The notes beneath the pieces are model-generated. The model was not told where the DNA came from, searched no databases, and saw nothing but the letters and a program-made list of their open reading frames with translations. A program made the translations under genes and the position numbers. Below are positions 1 through 9,187 of a stretch of 61,580 nucleotides of DNA, one piece after another (position 1 is the first letter of the stretch; each line of letters starts with the position of its first letter). Source of the DNA: Sphingomonas bacterium (GTDB lineage: Bacteria; Pseudomonadota; Alphaproteobacteria; Sphingomonadales; Sphingomonadaceae); NCBI GenBank assembly GCA_030149245.1, contig JASBRX010000007.1, positions 1 to 61,580 on the forward strand, written 5' to 3'.

Positions 1-67
1 GAAGCTGACCACATCGATAAAAAAGCAACGAATATGATTCGCACCACCCTGCTCCTTCAAAGATTCC

Positions 68-1348
68 CTACATCACCGCCAGCAGCGACTTGATCGACAC
101 GAATGCGAACGCGACCGAGCTGTCCGCGACGCCATAGGGGATGAAGATCGAGTCCCCATGGCGGATCGCGCCGCACGAATAGACGACGTTGGGGACATAG
201 CCCTCGCGATCCTCGCTCGCCGCGGCCAGGATCGGCGCACTGGTGCGGCCGATCACCTTCGACGGGTCGTTCTTGTCGAGCAAAGCCGCGCCGATCGAAT
301 ATTTGCGCATCGCCCCGACGCCATGGGTCAGCATCAGCCAGCCCTCTTCCAGCTCGATCGGCGGGCCGCAATTGCCCATCTGGACCAGCTCCCACGGGAA
401 TTTGGGCGTGATCAGCTTCACCCCTTCGTCCCAGTGCGTCAGGCGATCGGATTCGATCAGGAAGATATTCTCCCCGTCCTGCCGCCCAATCATCATAAAT
501 TTGCCGTTCACCTTGCGCGGGAACAGACCCATGCCCTTGTTGCGCGCGGCGCTGCCGGTCATCGGCACCAGATCGAACGCGCGCCAGTCGCGCGTGCGCA
601 GCATCTCCGACTGGATCTGCGACCCGTTATAGGCGGTGTAGGTGCCCAGCCATTCCTCGCTGCCATCGTCATGCTGGAAATGCGTCAGGCGCATATCCTC
701 CAGCCCGTTCGACTGGGCGCGCGTGATCGGGAACAGCAAGGTGCCGGACAGCGTCGAATCGCGGTGGCGATGCACCGTGACCGCGCCCTCCGGCACATCA
801 TTCTCGTCGCCGAACGTGTCCGCCGCCGTAGCAAAGGGCGGCTCGGGCGCGAGCGTCAGATCGTTCGTGTCGGTGATGATCCCCTCACGAAAGGCAACGG
901 AGGAGATATGCCCCTCCCCCACCGCGCGCAGGCTCATCAGGATGCGCAGGCTGCCCTTGGGCATCCCCGACTGGTCGTAGTGCGGCACCGCGCTGGGGTT
1001 CATCAGCGCCGCCGCAGCATAGCTATATTCGTGACAGAAATAGGCGCCGATCAGCTGACGCTTCTCATCCCCGATGTTCGCGCCATCAAGGCCCATCTGC
1101 GCCTCGATCTCGTCATAGCGGGTCATGAACACGCGCCGCGTCTGCCAGTGGCGCGCTTCGAAATCCTTGAGCACTGCGTCAAGCTGTCCGCGCGCCTCGC
1201 CCGGCGACATGTCGAGCACCGCGCGCACCAGCCGCTCCATGCGCGAGGGTGCGCCGTTCACCGACTGCCAGGCGATATGAAACGGGCGGACGACGACGCG
1301 CGACGGGTCTGCGCGCAGGCGCAAGGGATGGTGGTAAAGATCGATCAT
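68..1348 (-). CDS. Glycoside hydrolase family 130-type glycosidase/phosphorylase
   Basis: A 426-residue protein with the five-bladed-propeller style of GH130, the family of beta-mannoside phosphorylases and beta-1,2-mannosidases. Visible family blocks are a GSLRILMSLRAVGEGHIS segment near residues 132-150, the acidic NGLEDMRLTHF block near 214-224 that carries putative active-site carboxylates, YTAYNG, RNKGMGLFPRK and QMGNCGPP, and a C-terminal GVADSSVAFA. No signal peptide is seen, so it is probably cytoplasmic. It lies 41 nt downstream of a glycosyltransferase gene on the same strand, so the two are likely co-transcribed and act on the same glycan. The substrate and the choice between hydrolysis and phosphorolysis cannot be told from sequence. 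The family call is secure. Confidence 0.88.
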   Translation of the reverse strand: MIDLYHHPLRLRADPSRVVVRPFHIAWQSVNGAPSRMERLVRAVLDMSPGEARGQLDAVLKDFEARHWQTRRVFMTRYDEIEAQMGLDGANIGDEKRQLIGAYFCHEYSYAAAALMNPSAVPHYDQSGMPKGSLRILMSLRAVGEGHISSVAFREGIITDTNDLTLAPEPPFATAADTFGDENDVPEGAVTVHRHRDSTLSGTLLFPITRAQSNGLEDMRLTHFQHDDGSEEWLGTYTAYNGSQIQSEMLRTRDWRAFDLVPMTGSAARNKGMGLFPRKVNGKFMMIGRQDGENIFLIESDRLTHWDEGVKLITPKFPWELVQMGNCGPPIELEEGWLMLTHGVGAMRKYSIGAALLDKNDPSKVIGRTSAPILAAASEDREGYVPNVVYSCGAIRHGDSIFIPYGVADSSVAFAFVSIKSLLAVM

Positions 1349-1389
1349 GCGTCCCCCGGGGCCGAACTGCGCTGTGCCGTCCGGTTTCC

Positions 1390-3666
1390 CTAAGCGACGG
1401 CTTGTTCCCTAACTGCCATGTTTTGCGTGCGCTGCAACAGATCGGTCATCGCGCAACTCGCCAATTGCAGTGCCAGAATCGATTCCGCCCCCTGATTCCG
1501 GTTCAGCCCGTGCGGCGTAAGCCCGTCGAAACACCCGCCATCGGCGGTGCTGGCGAGCGGCAGATCCAAATCGTTCTGCCCCAGATACCAGCGATAGGCC
1601 CGCTGCGCCTCATCGACCCAGCGTGCGTCACCCGTCGCATGATAGGCGGCCGCACACGCATCAATAGTCGCCTGCGCCTCCAGCGGTTGCTGGTCGAACG
1701 GCATAGGGTCGGCATAGGGTCGCCCGAAACTCTCGGTCCCGATCGCGCGGAACCGACCCTCGGGCGAGGTCTGCTGCCCGACGATCCAGCCGAGTGTCGA
1801 CAGGCCGCAGGCGGTGAAGTCAGGCCGGTCGAGCGCACGCCCCGCGCGAATCAGTGCCTCGGGCAGCCGGGCATTGTCATAGGCGAGGACGATTTCGAAC
1901 CATTCCCACTCCGGTCGTCGCGCCTCATCCAGCAGCGCGACCAGCTCCTCACCAAACCGTTCCAGCAGCGTGCGGGACAGCGCGTGCCCCGGATGCGCAT
2001 CCAGCATCGCCGCTGCGCCCAGCATCGCAAAGGCGCGCGCACGCGGGCTGCCAAAGTCGAACGCAATCGACGCCGTCTGGTCGAACAGGATGCGGCCCCA
2101 GTCGCGATATTTGACATCGCGCGCTTCGGCGGCGGTGACGCCCAGCGCCCACAAGGCACGCCCGTTCGAATCCTCCGACCCTTCATCCTCGCACCAACTG
2201 CGATCGAAGCGCATGAAGTTGCGGAAGCGCCGCGTGTCCGGGTTCCACGCGAACTGGACGAACGCCGCGAACACGCTGGTCCACCGGTCGCGCTCGCTGT
2301 CACCGACGGTGTCAATGCGGTGCATCAGGATCAGTGCGCGGGCATTGTCGTCGATACAGTATCCGTGACGCCGGTCGGGCACGGCATAGATCGAATGCTG
2401 GAGCATGCCGGTCGCGTCGCTCATCCGCTCGACCGCGCGAAAGTCGGTCGGCAGCACGCTGGCACGCTGCGCTGGTCCCGGAATGATGCGCGGCGGGCGC
2501 GTATCGCGGACTTGACCCAGCAGATCCGCGACCGCCTCCGCGATCCGCGGCCAGATCATCGTTCGCCCACGCTGATACGCCCGCTCCGCCATTGCAGAGC
2601 GTGCCTCATCATCATCGAGCAACGCGCCGATCGCCTGCGCGAACGCACCGCTGTCGCCGAACGGCACCAGCACGCCATGATCGTCCGCCAGAATCTCGGT
2701 CGCGTGGACATAAGGGGTGGACACCACCGGCTTCCCCATCGCGACCGCGTAGGACAGGGTCCCCGACGTGATCTGCGCCGGGTTGGGATAGGGCGTCGCA
2801 TAGATATCCGCCGCCTGCAGATAGTCGAGCAGTTCATCCTGTTCGACAAAGGCGTTCACGAACGCGATGTGCCGCTCCACGCCAAGCTGCGCGGCAAGTG
2901 CGTGCAGCCGGTCCCGATACGCCTCGCCCTCATGCGCGACCAGATTGGGGTGGGTCGCCCCGAGAATGACGTAGAGTGCATCGGGATGGCGCTCCACGAT
3001 GGCAGGCAGCGCCTCGATCACCGTCTCGATCCCCTTGCTCGGCGCGAGCAGGCCAAAAGTGAGGATCACCTGCCGCCCGTCCCAGCCGAAGCGGCCCTTC
3101 ATGCTGTCCGGCGCGACATAAGCGCGGTCGGGGACGCCATGCGGGATCACCATCACCTTGCGCGGATCGACGCCATGCGCGCGGCGCAGGATGTCGCGTC
3201 CCTTCTCCGCCATCACGATCACCCGCGCGGCGCGGCGCAACAGCGCTTCCATCACGCGGCGTTCGTCGGGATTCGGCGCCTCCAGCACCGTGTGCAGCGT
3301 CGCGATCACCGGCAGCCCGCTGCGATCGAGCAGCGCGAGGAGATGGTCGCCAGCCGACCCGCCATAAATGCCATATTCGTGCTGGACCCAAATCGCCTGC
3401 GCGCCCGACGCATCGATCGCGCGCGCCGCGTCGAGATAGGCGGCGCGATCGTCCTGCGGGATCGTCGCGGTCACTGCGCTGGGAAAGTCGTAGCTGCCTG
3501 GGCGATCGTCCATCGCATAAACATCGACCCGCATGTCGGGGAAGCGGCTGCGCATCGCCTCAAAACTGTCGGTCGTGAAGGTCGCCAGCCCGCATTTGCG
3601 GGGCAGGAAGTTACCGATCAGCGCGATGTGATCGACCCGGTCCGATAACGGCGACGTTCGCGTCAT
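1390..3666 (-). CDS. Two-domain glycosyltransferase (GT4-type plus alpha-toroid domain)
   Basis: 758 residues. Roughly residues 10-385 form a GT-B glycosyltransferase of the GT4 type: a Gly-rich N-terminal loop (IGNFLPRKCGLATF), HEYGIYGG, and the donor-site segment ITSGTLSYAVAMGKPVVSTP. Roughly 400-740 form an all-helical domain with GYCIDDNARALI, NGRALWALG and WTS/FVQF blocks, resembling alpha/alpha-toroid glycan enzymes. The start has a good ribosome site (GAAGGA about 8 nt upstream). The gene leads a two-gene unit with the GH130 enzyme, which suggests synthesis or turnover of a mannose- or glucose-type oligosaccharide. The specific product is unknown. Confidence 0.85.
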   Translation of the reverse strand: MTRTSPLSDRVDHIALIGNFLPRKCGLATFTTDSFEAMRSRFPDMRVDVYAMDDRPGSYDFPSAVTATIPQDDRAAYLDAARAIDASGAQAIWVQHEYGIYGGSAGDHLLALLDRSGLPVIATLHTVLEAPNPDERRVMEALLRRAARVIVMAEKGRDILRRAHGVDPRKVMVIPHGVPDRAYVAPDSMKGRFGWDGRQVILTFGLLAPSKGIETVIEALPAIVERHPDALYVILGATHPNLVAHEGEAYRDRLHALAAQLGVERHIAFVNAFVEQDELLDYLQAADIYATPYPNPAQITSGTLSYAVAMGKPVVSTPYVHATEILADDHGVLVPFGDSGAFAQAIGALLDDDEARSAMAERAYQRGRTMIWPRIAEAVADLLGQVRDTRPPRIIPGPAQRASVLPTDFRAVERMSDATGMLQHSIYAVPDRRHGYCIDDNARALILMHRIDTVGDSERDRWTSVFAAFVQFAWNPDTRRFRNFMRFDRSWCEDEGSEDSNGRALWALGVTAAEARDVKYRDWGRILFDQTASIAFDFGSPRARAFAMLGAAAMLDAHPGHALSRTLLERFGEELVALLDEARRPEWEWFEIVLAYDNARLPEALIRAGRALDRPDFTACGLSTLGWIVGQQTSPEGRFRAIGTESFGRPYADPMPFDQQPLEAQATIDACAAAYHATGDARWVDEAQRAYRWYLGQNDLDLPLASTADGGCFDGLTPHGLNRNQGAESILALQLASCAMTDLLQRTQNMAVREQAVA

Positions 3667-3783
3667 CCCGAATTCCTTCGCAACAGCAACATGGGTTAAG
3701 CCCGGAAATTGGGCGTGCGATCTCCAAACGTTATCGTGACACTATGGTTGCATCGATGCTGCATTGCAACATCGCTAAATCGG

Positions 3784-4230
3784 TCAGCCGCGTCCGCGAT
3801 AGCCCGGCACATCCTGCGCCGGGATCCATACGCCCGCAGGCGCCTCGCCCGATTGCCAGAACACGTCGATCGGGATGCCGCCGCGCGGATACCAATAGCC
3901 GCCGATGCGCAGCCATTTGGGCTTCATCTCGTCGAACAGCCGCTGGCCGATCCCGACCGTGCAATCTTCATGGTACGCGCCATGGTTGCGAAAGCTGCCG
4001 AGAAAGAGTTTGAGCGACTTGGACTCGACGATGGTGTCGCCGGGCACATAATCGATCACCAGATGTGCGAAATCCGGCGCCGCCGTGATCGGGCAGAGCG
4101 AGGTGAACTCGGGCGAGACGAAGCGGACCAGATAATCGCTTCCCGGACGCGGGTTAGGAACATAATCGAGCACCGCCTCTTTGGGCGATGCGGGGAGCGC
4201 GCTGGTCTGGCCTAGGAATTTAGGTGTCAT
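3784..4230 (-). CDS. queF: NADPH-dependent 7-cyano-7-deazaguanine reductase QueF (type I)
   Basis: 148 residues, the length of single-domain type I (YkvM-like) QueF. The enzyme reduces preQ0 to preQ1 in queuosine biosynthesis. The nucleophile Cys is in [16 protein letters not shown], with the expected Asp a few residues later. The QueF signature [16 protein letters not shown] follows, then a second His/Glu block AYHEDC. I chose the ATG at 4228-4230 because the protein begins there as the family does ([13 protein letters not shown]); longer in-frame extension upstream is antisense to the photolyase gene. It is divergent from that photolyase gene with only 30 nt between starts, so the promoters must overlap. 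Confidence 0.96.
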   Translation of the reverse strand: MTPKFLGQTSALPASPKEAVLDYVPNPRPGSDYLVRFVSPEFTSLCPITAAPDFAHLVIDYVPGDTIVESKSLKLFLGSFRNHGAYHEDCTVGIGQRLFDEMKPKWLRIGGYWYPRGGIPIDVFWQSGEAPAGVWIPAQDVPGYRGRG

Positions 4231-4260
4231 GGCGCGCGATGTAGGAAAGGCGTTGCGGAA

Positions 4261-5805
4261 ATGAAACGGGGGATCGACACGCTGATACCGGTCTTGGGCG
4301 ACCAGCTGTCGCCCGGCCTGTCGGCGCTGCGCGATGCCGACCCGGCACGCAGCATGATCCTGATGATGGAGGTCGCGGAGGAAGCGACCTATGTCCGCCA
4401 TCACAAGAAAAAGATCGCGTTCCTGTTCGCCGCGATGCGTCACCATGCCGCGGCGCTGCGCGACGCCGGATGGCAGGTCGACTACGTCCACCTCGACGAC
4501 CCCGGCAATAGCGGCAGCCTGACCGGCGAACTCGCCCGCGCGATCGAACGCCACGCCCCGGCGCGCATCGTCGCGACCGAAGCCGGCGAATGGCGGCTGC
4601 GGCACGCCGTGGAGCATTGGCCGGACAAGTTCGACGTCCCCGTGGAAATCCGCGAGGACGACCGCTTCATCGCCAGCCATGCCGAGTTCGACGCCTGGGC
4701 CGATGGGCGCAAGCAGCTGCGCATGGAGTTCTTCTACCGCGAAATGCGGCGCAAGACCGGCCTCCTGCTCACCGAACGCGGCGAGCCGGAGGGCGGCCAG
4801 TGGAATTTCGACAAGGAAAACCGCAAGCCCGCCGCGCGTGACCTCACCATGCCGCAGCCGCTGTCGTTCGCGCCGGATGACCTGACGCAAGAGGTGATCG
4901 CGCTGGTCGCCGACCGCTTCGCCGATCATCCCGGGACGCTCGACGGATTCGATTTTGCGGTCACGGTGCAAGATGCGGAGCGTCAGCGCGCACATTTCCT
5001 GCGTTATGCCCTGCCGCAGTTCGGCGATTATCAGGACGCGATGCTGACCGATGTGCCGTTCCTGTGGCACTCGCTGCTGTCGCCCTATATCAATTGTGGG
5101 CTGCTCGATCCACTCGACCTGTGCCGCCGGGTCGAGGCGTCATACCGCGCCGGCCATACCCCGCTCAACGCCGCCGAGGGGTTCATCCGCCAGATCATCG
5201 GCTGGCGCGAATATGTGCGCGGCATCTACTGGCGCGAGGGGCCGGACTATACGGCGCGCAACTTCCTGGATGCGAAGCGCCCGCTCCCCGGCTTCTACTG
5301 GACCGGCCAGACCGACATGCACTGCATGGCGCAGGCGATCGGCCAGACGCTGCAGAACGCCTATGCCCATCATATTCAGCGGTTGATGGTTACGGGCAAT
5401 TTCGCACTGCTGATCGGTGCCGATCCGGCAGAGGTCCAGCGATGGTATCTCGAAGTCTATGCCGACGCCTATGAATGGGTCGAGGCGCCGAACACGCTGG
5501 GGATGAGCCAGTTCGGCGATGGCGGGCTGCTGGGGTCGAAGCCCTATGCGTCGTCGGGCGCGTATATCGATCGGATGTCCGATTATTGCGGGCATTGCCG
5601 CTATGACGTGAAGGCGCGCACCGGCCCGAAAGCCTGCCCGTTTAACGCGCTCTACTGGGACTTTCTGGCGCGCAACCGTGACAAGCTGGGGAGCAACCAG
5701 CGGCTCGCCATGCCGTATCGCAACTGGGACCGGATGGAGGCCGACACGCAACGCGCGCTGCGGGCACAGGCGAAAGCGTTTCTCGCCGGGCTGGATGGCG
5801 GTTAG
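4261..5805 (+). CDS. Fe-S cluster bacterial cryptochrome/(6-4) photolyase (PhrB type)
   Basis: 514 residues, matching the FeS-BCP/CryPro class that uses FAD, a lumazine antenna and a [4Fe-4S] cluster. Cys355, Cys443, Cys446 and Cys459 reproduce the 88-3-13 spacing of the four cluster ligands in Agrobacterium PhrB; the last three lie in [10 protein letters not shown] and GPKACPFN. Other family blocks include VLGDQLSP near the N-terminus, [15 protein letters not shown], and the FAD-side [18 protein letters not shown]. It is therefore probably a DNA (6-4) lesion photolyase or related light sensor. It begins a plus-strand run with sseA 6 nt downstream. Confidence 0.93.
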   Translation: MKRGIDTLIPVLGDQLSPGLSALRDADPARSMILMMEVAEEATYVRHHKKKIAFLFAAMRHHAAALRDAGWQVDYVHLDDPGNSGSLTGELARAIERHAPARIVATEAGEWRLRHAVEHWPDKFDVPVEIREDDRFIASHAEFDAWADGRKQLRMEFFYREMRRKTGLLLTERGEPEGGQWNFDKENRKPAARDLTMPQPLSFAPDDLTQEVIALVADRFADHPGTLDGFDFAVTVQDAERQRAHFLRYALPQFGDYQDAMLTDVPFLWHSLLSPYINCGLLDPLDLCRRVEASYRAGHTPLNAAEGFIRQIIGWREYVRGIYWREGPDYTARNFLDAKRPLPGFYWTGQTDMHCMAQAIGQTLQNAYAHHIQRLMVTGNFALLIGADPAEVQRWYLEVYADAYEWVEAPNTLGMSQFGDGGLLGSKPYASSGAYIDRMSDYCGHCRYDVKARTGPKACPFNALYWDFLARNRDKLGSNQRLAMPYRNWDRMEADTQRALRAQAKAFLAGLDGG

Positions 5806-5811
5806 GGTCGA

Positions 5812-6651
5812 ATGATGGACTCACTCGTTTCCACGCAATGGCTGGCCGATCATCTCGGCCACGCCGACCTGCGCATCCTTGACGCCACCTGGTTCCTGCC
5901 AAGCGAGCCGCGCGACGCCGTGGCGGAGTTCGCGGCGGCGCATATCCCTGGCGCGGCGTTCTTCGACATCAACGCCATCGCCGACCGCACCAGCCCGCTG
6001 CCGACGATGCTGCCATCGGCCGAGCAATTCGCCGCGCAGGTCGGCGCGCTGGGTGTCGGCGATGGCGACCGCATCATCCTCTACGACAATGCCCCGCACC
6101 ACACGGCGGCGCGCGCCTGGTGGATGTTTCGCAGCTTTGGCATCGCCACTGCGATCCTCGACGGCGGCTTCGCCAAATGGCGGGCCGAGGGGCGGCCCAT
6201 CGAAACCGGCGCGGCTTCCCCTGCCCCACGCACGCTGACGGCAACGTTCGACCCCAGCGTAGTGCGGACCATCGCTCAGATCCGCGCCAACCTTGAAAGC
6301 CGCGCGGCGCAGTTGGTTGACGCGCGCTCGGCCACGCGATTTGCCGGGAGCGAGCCCGAACCGCGCCCCGGCGTCGAGCCCGGCCATATTCCGGGCAGCG
6401 CCAACCTCCCCTATTCCGAATTCTTCAACGCCGATGGGACGTGGAAGCATGTCGCCACACTGCGCGCACTGTTCGAGGCGGAGGGGATCGAGGTCGAGCG
6501 TCCGGTCATCACCACCTGCGGATCGGGGATCACGGCGGCAGTACCAGCGTTCGCGCTGCATCTGTTGGGACATCGCGCCGCACTCTATGACGGCAGCTGG
6601 AGCGAATGGGGCGGAGACCCCGACAAGCCCAAGGCAAAGGGAGCTGCATGA
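5812..6651 (+). CDS. sseA: 3-mercaptopyruvate sulfurtransferase (tandem rhodanese)
   Basis: 279 residues with two rhodanese domains (about 1-125 and 150-275). The active-site loop is CGSGIT with Cys236. The CGSG[VI]T form is typical of 3-mercaptopyruvate sulfurtransferase, whereas thiosulfate sulfurtransferases have CRxGx[RT]. The N-terminal inactive domain has HIPGAAFFDINAIAD and the C-terminal domain has GHIPGSANLPYSEF. It starts 6 nt after the photolyase stop, and its TGA overlaps the ATG of the next gene (ATGA), so translation is probably coupled. With the next gene it forms a small sulfur amino-acid module. A second ATG one codon later is possible as start. Confidence 0.93.
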   Translation: MMDSLVSTQWLADHLGHADLRILDATWFLPSEPRDAVAEFAAAHIPGAAFFDINAIADRTSPLPTMLPSAEQFAAQVGALGVGDGDRIILYDNAPHHTAARAWWMFRSFGIATAILDGGFAKWRAEGRPIETGAASPAPRTLTATFDPSVVRTIAQIRANLESRAAQLVDARSATRFAGSEPEPRPGVEPGHIPGSANLPYSEFFNADGTWKHVATLRALFEAEGIEVERPVITTCGSGITAAVPAFALHLLGHRAALYDGSWSEWGGDPDKPKAKGAA

Positions 6652-7841
6652 GCGGCACGGACGATAGCAAGGGTAATGGCACGAAGGTCGTCGGCGCGGG
6701 ACGGCGACCCGAATGGACTCAGGGGATCGTCAGCCCGCCGGTGTGGCGCGCCTCGACCATCCTCTATGACACTGTCGCCGATATGCGTGCCGCGGGCGGG
6801 CGCGACACCCACCACCGGCTCTTCTATGGCCGTCGCGGCACACCGACGCAGTGGAGCCTCGCCGACGCGCTGACCAGCCTCGAGCCGGGGGCCGTGGCAA
6901 CGTTCCTCTACCCCTCCGGCGTTGCCGCAGTCTCCGCCGCATTGCTCAGCGTCCTCTCGCCCGGCGACGAGCTGCTGCTTCCCGACAGCGCCTATGATCC
7001 GACGCGCGGCTTCGCGACCGGCTTCCTCGCGCGCTTCGGCGTCACGACGCGCTTCTACGATCCAATGATTGGCGGTGGCATTGCCGATCTGATCGGCGAG
7101 CGCACTCGCGCAATCCTGATGGAAAGCCCGGGCAGCCTGACGTTCGAGGTGCAAGACGTCCCCGCCATCGTCGCTGCCGCCAAGGCGCGCGGGGTGACCA
7201 CGCTGATCGACAATACCTGGGCGACGCCTTTGCTGTTCCCGGTGATCGAACTCGGCGTCGACCTGTCGATCCTCGCCTGTACCAAATATATCGTCGGTCA
7301 TAGCGACGTGATGCTCGGCAGCGTCACCGCCGCGCCATCGCATTGGGAAAAACTCCGCGACACCAGCTTCGCGCTCGGCCAGACCGCCAGCCCCGACGAT
7401 GCCTGGCTGGGCGCGCGCGGGCTGCGCACCATGGCAGTGCGACTGAAGCATCACGGTGCGGCGGCGCTGGAGATCGCGCGCTGGCTGGAAACGCGGCCTG
7501 AGGTTGCGCGCGTCCTCCACCCTGCTCTGCCCTCCTGCCCCGGCCACGACCTGTTCCTGCGTGACTTCAAGGGTGGGTCCGGGCTGTTCAGCTTCGTCCT
7601 GAGTGGCGGGAACGAAGCCTCGCGCGCCGCGCTGATTGACGGGCTGGAGCTGTTCGGGATTGGCTATAGCTGGGGCGGGTTCGAGAGCCTGGCGATCCCG
7701 ATCGACCCGCAGCGTCACCGCAGCGTCACGCGCTGGGAGGCCGAAGGGCTGGCCGTGCGCCTACAGATCGGGCTGGAGGATCCCGCCGACCTGATCGCCG
7801 ACCTCGCCGCCGGTCTCGACCGGTTCCGGGCGGCGACATGA
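6648..7841 (+). CDS. metC: Cystathionine beta-lyase (PLP, Cys/Met metabolism family)
   Basis: 397 residues of the trans-sulfuration PLP enzyme family. The PLP-binding lysine is Lys213 in ACTKYIVGHSDVMLGS, preceded by LIDNTWATPLLF. The substrate-binding stretch HHRLFYGRRGTPT near the N-terminus and the C-terminal SWGGFESL (EsxLx-type region) fit cystathionine beta-lyase better than gamma-lyase or MetB. I chose the ATG that overlaps the sseA stop; upstream in-frame codons read through sseA and are not expected. Product assignment between beta-lyase and a related C-S lyase is by family similarity only. The TGA overlaps the ATG of the MscS gene. Confidence 0.88.
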   Translation: MSGTDDSKGNGTKVVGAGRRPEWTQGIVSPPVWRASTILYDTVADMRAAGGRDTHHRLFYGRRGTPTQWSLADALTSLEPGAVATFLYPSGVAAVSAALLSVLSPGDELLLPDSAYDPTRGFATGFLARFGVTTRFYDPMIGGGIADLIGERTRAILMESPGSLTFEVQDVPAIVAAAKARGVTTLIDNTWATPLLFPVIELGVDLSILACTKYIVGHSDVMLGSVTAAPSHWEKLRDTSFALGQTASPDDAWLGARGLRTMAVRLKHHGAAALEIARWLETRPEVARVLHPALPSCPGHDLFLRDFKGGSGLFSFVLSGGNEASRAALIDGLELFGIGYSWGGFESLAIPIDPQRHRSVTRWEAEGLAVRLQIGLEDPADLIADLAAGLDRFRAAT

Positions 7842-9178
7842 TCCCGCCCGCCCTCGCTCGCTGGCTTGCCGAAAGCGGCTTTGGCGCGCCGACCGCGCCC
7901 GACCTGGTCGAAGCAGCCTTTGCCGGCGGCATGGCGATCCTCGCGCTCGCCGCCGGGTGGCTCGCCGGGCGCAGGCTCGGACCGCCGATCGCGGCGTTCT
8001 GGCAAGCGCGCGTCGGCAATCACGTCGAAGGGCTGGCGCACCGCATGGGCGCACTGGTCCGCCACGGCAGCGCGGCGCTGCTGCTCGCGATTGCGCTTAA
8101 TGCCTGGCCCTGGGCGGCGCTTGCGCGGGCGGAACTCGGCTTTGCCCTCGCATCGGCGAGCGCGATGACGATGCTGGTGTTCATGCGCGGGCTGCACATG
8201 CCGCGCTGGAGTGCCTGGGCGGCGGCGACGGCAGTGTTCGCCGCGATCCTCAGCCACGCGATCGGCGGGTTCAATGTCATCACCGGCACGCTCGACCGGA
8301 TCGGCATGGATGTCGGCACGCGGCGCATTTCGCTGCTCGCCGTGGTCACGATCCTGATCACCGCCATCGCGCTCTACGCCGCCGCGCGCCTCGCCAACCG
8401 GGTCATCGCCCATTCGATCGCGCAGGCGCGCGGGTTCGATGCGACGCAAAAGCTGCTGGTGCAGAAGCTGGCGAGCATTGCCGTCATCGTGGTCGTGTTC
8501 TTCTTCGGCATCGACCTGCTCGGGATCGACCTGACCAGCTTCGCCGTCTTCTCGGGCGCGATGGGCCTCGCGGTCGGTTTCGGCCTGCAAAAGACCGTCG
8601 GCAACCTGATCGCCGGCATCATCCTGTTGATGGATCGCTCGATCAAACCCGGCGACGTCATCGTGGTCGGCGACAGCTTTGGCTGGGTCAACAAGATCGG
8701 CGTACGCGCCGTCAGCGTCATCACCCGCGACGGCAAGGAGCATCTGATTCCGAACGAGAATCTGATGACGCAGGAGGTGGAGAACTGGTCCTTTTCCGAC
8801 CGCAATGTCCGCGTCCGCATCCCGGTCGGCATCGCCTATGAATCCGACGTCAAGCTCGCGCAGAAACTGATGCTCGAGGCCGCGCTGGAAAGCCCGCGCG
8901 TCCTGCAATCGCCCCGCCCCAATGTCTGGATGACCTCGTTCGGCGACTATGCACTGGAGCATGAGATCCTCGCCTGGATCAGCGATCCCGAAGGCGGGGT
9001 CGGCAATGTCAAATCGGACGTGCTCAACCGCCTGTGGGTCAAGTTTCAGGAACACGGCATCGAAATCCCGTTCCCGCAACAGGTGCTCCACTTCCGCAGC
9101 AGCAAGGGCGACCGCATCGGCAGCGTCGCGGGCGTACGCAGCGAAACGCCAGTTGGCGGACTCGAGGATGCTCCCTAG
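7838..9178 (+). CDS. MscS-family mechanosensitive ion channel
   Basis: 446 residues. Several N-terminal hydrophobic segments precede the canonical MscS core: a pore-lining helix with SGAMGLAVGFGLQKTVGNL, then IKPGDVIVV, the beta-domain VRAVSVITRDGKEHLIPNE, and ENWSFSDRNVRV. The C-terminal cytoplasmic alpha/beta part ends near LHFRSSKGDR. It would act in the inner membrane as an osmotic release valve. The start overlaps the metC stop (ATGA). The neighbouring genes give no functional link beyond shared transcription. Confidence 0.93.
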   Translation: MIPPALARWLAESGFGAPTAPDLVEAAFAGGMAILALAAGWLAGRRLGPPIAAFWQARVGNHVEGLAHRMGALVRHGSAALLLAIALNAWPWAALARAELGFALASASAMTMLVFMRGLHMPRWSAWAAATAVFAAILSHAIGGFNVITGTLDRIGMDVGTRRISLLAVVTILITAIALYAAARLANRVIAHSIAQARGFDATQKLLVQKLASIAVIVVVFFFGIDLLGIDLTSFAVFSGAMGLAVGFGLQKTVGNLIAGIILLMDRSIKPGDVIVVGDSFGWVNKIGVRAVSVITRDGKEHLIPNENLMTQEVENWSFSDRNVRVRIPVGIAYESDVKLAQKLMLEAALESPRVLQSPRPNVWMTSFGDYALEHEILAWISDPEGGVGNVKSDVLNRLWVKFQEHGIEIPFPQQVLHFRSSKGDRIGSVAGVRSETPVGGLEDAP

Positions 9179-9187
9179 ATACAGCGC

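Noticed and set aside
1..67. Feature at the left edge of the window
   Set aside because: 67 nt after the GH130 stop show no stem-loop, ORF or repeat I can support.
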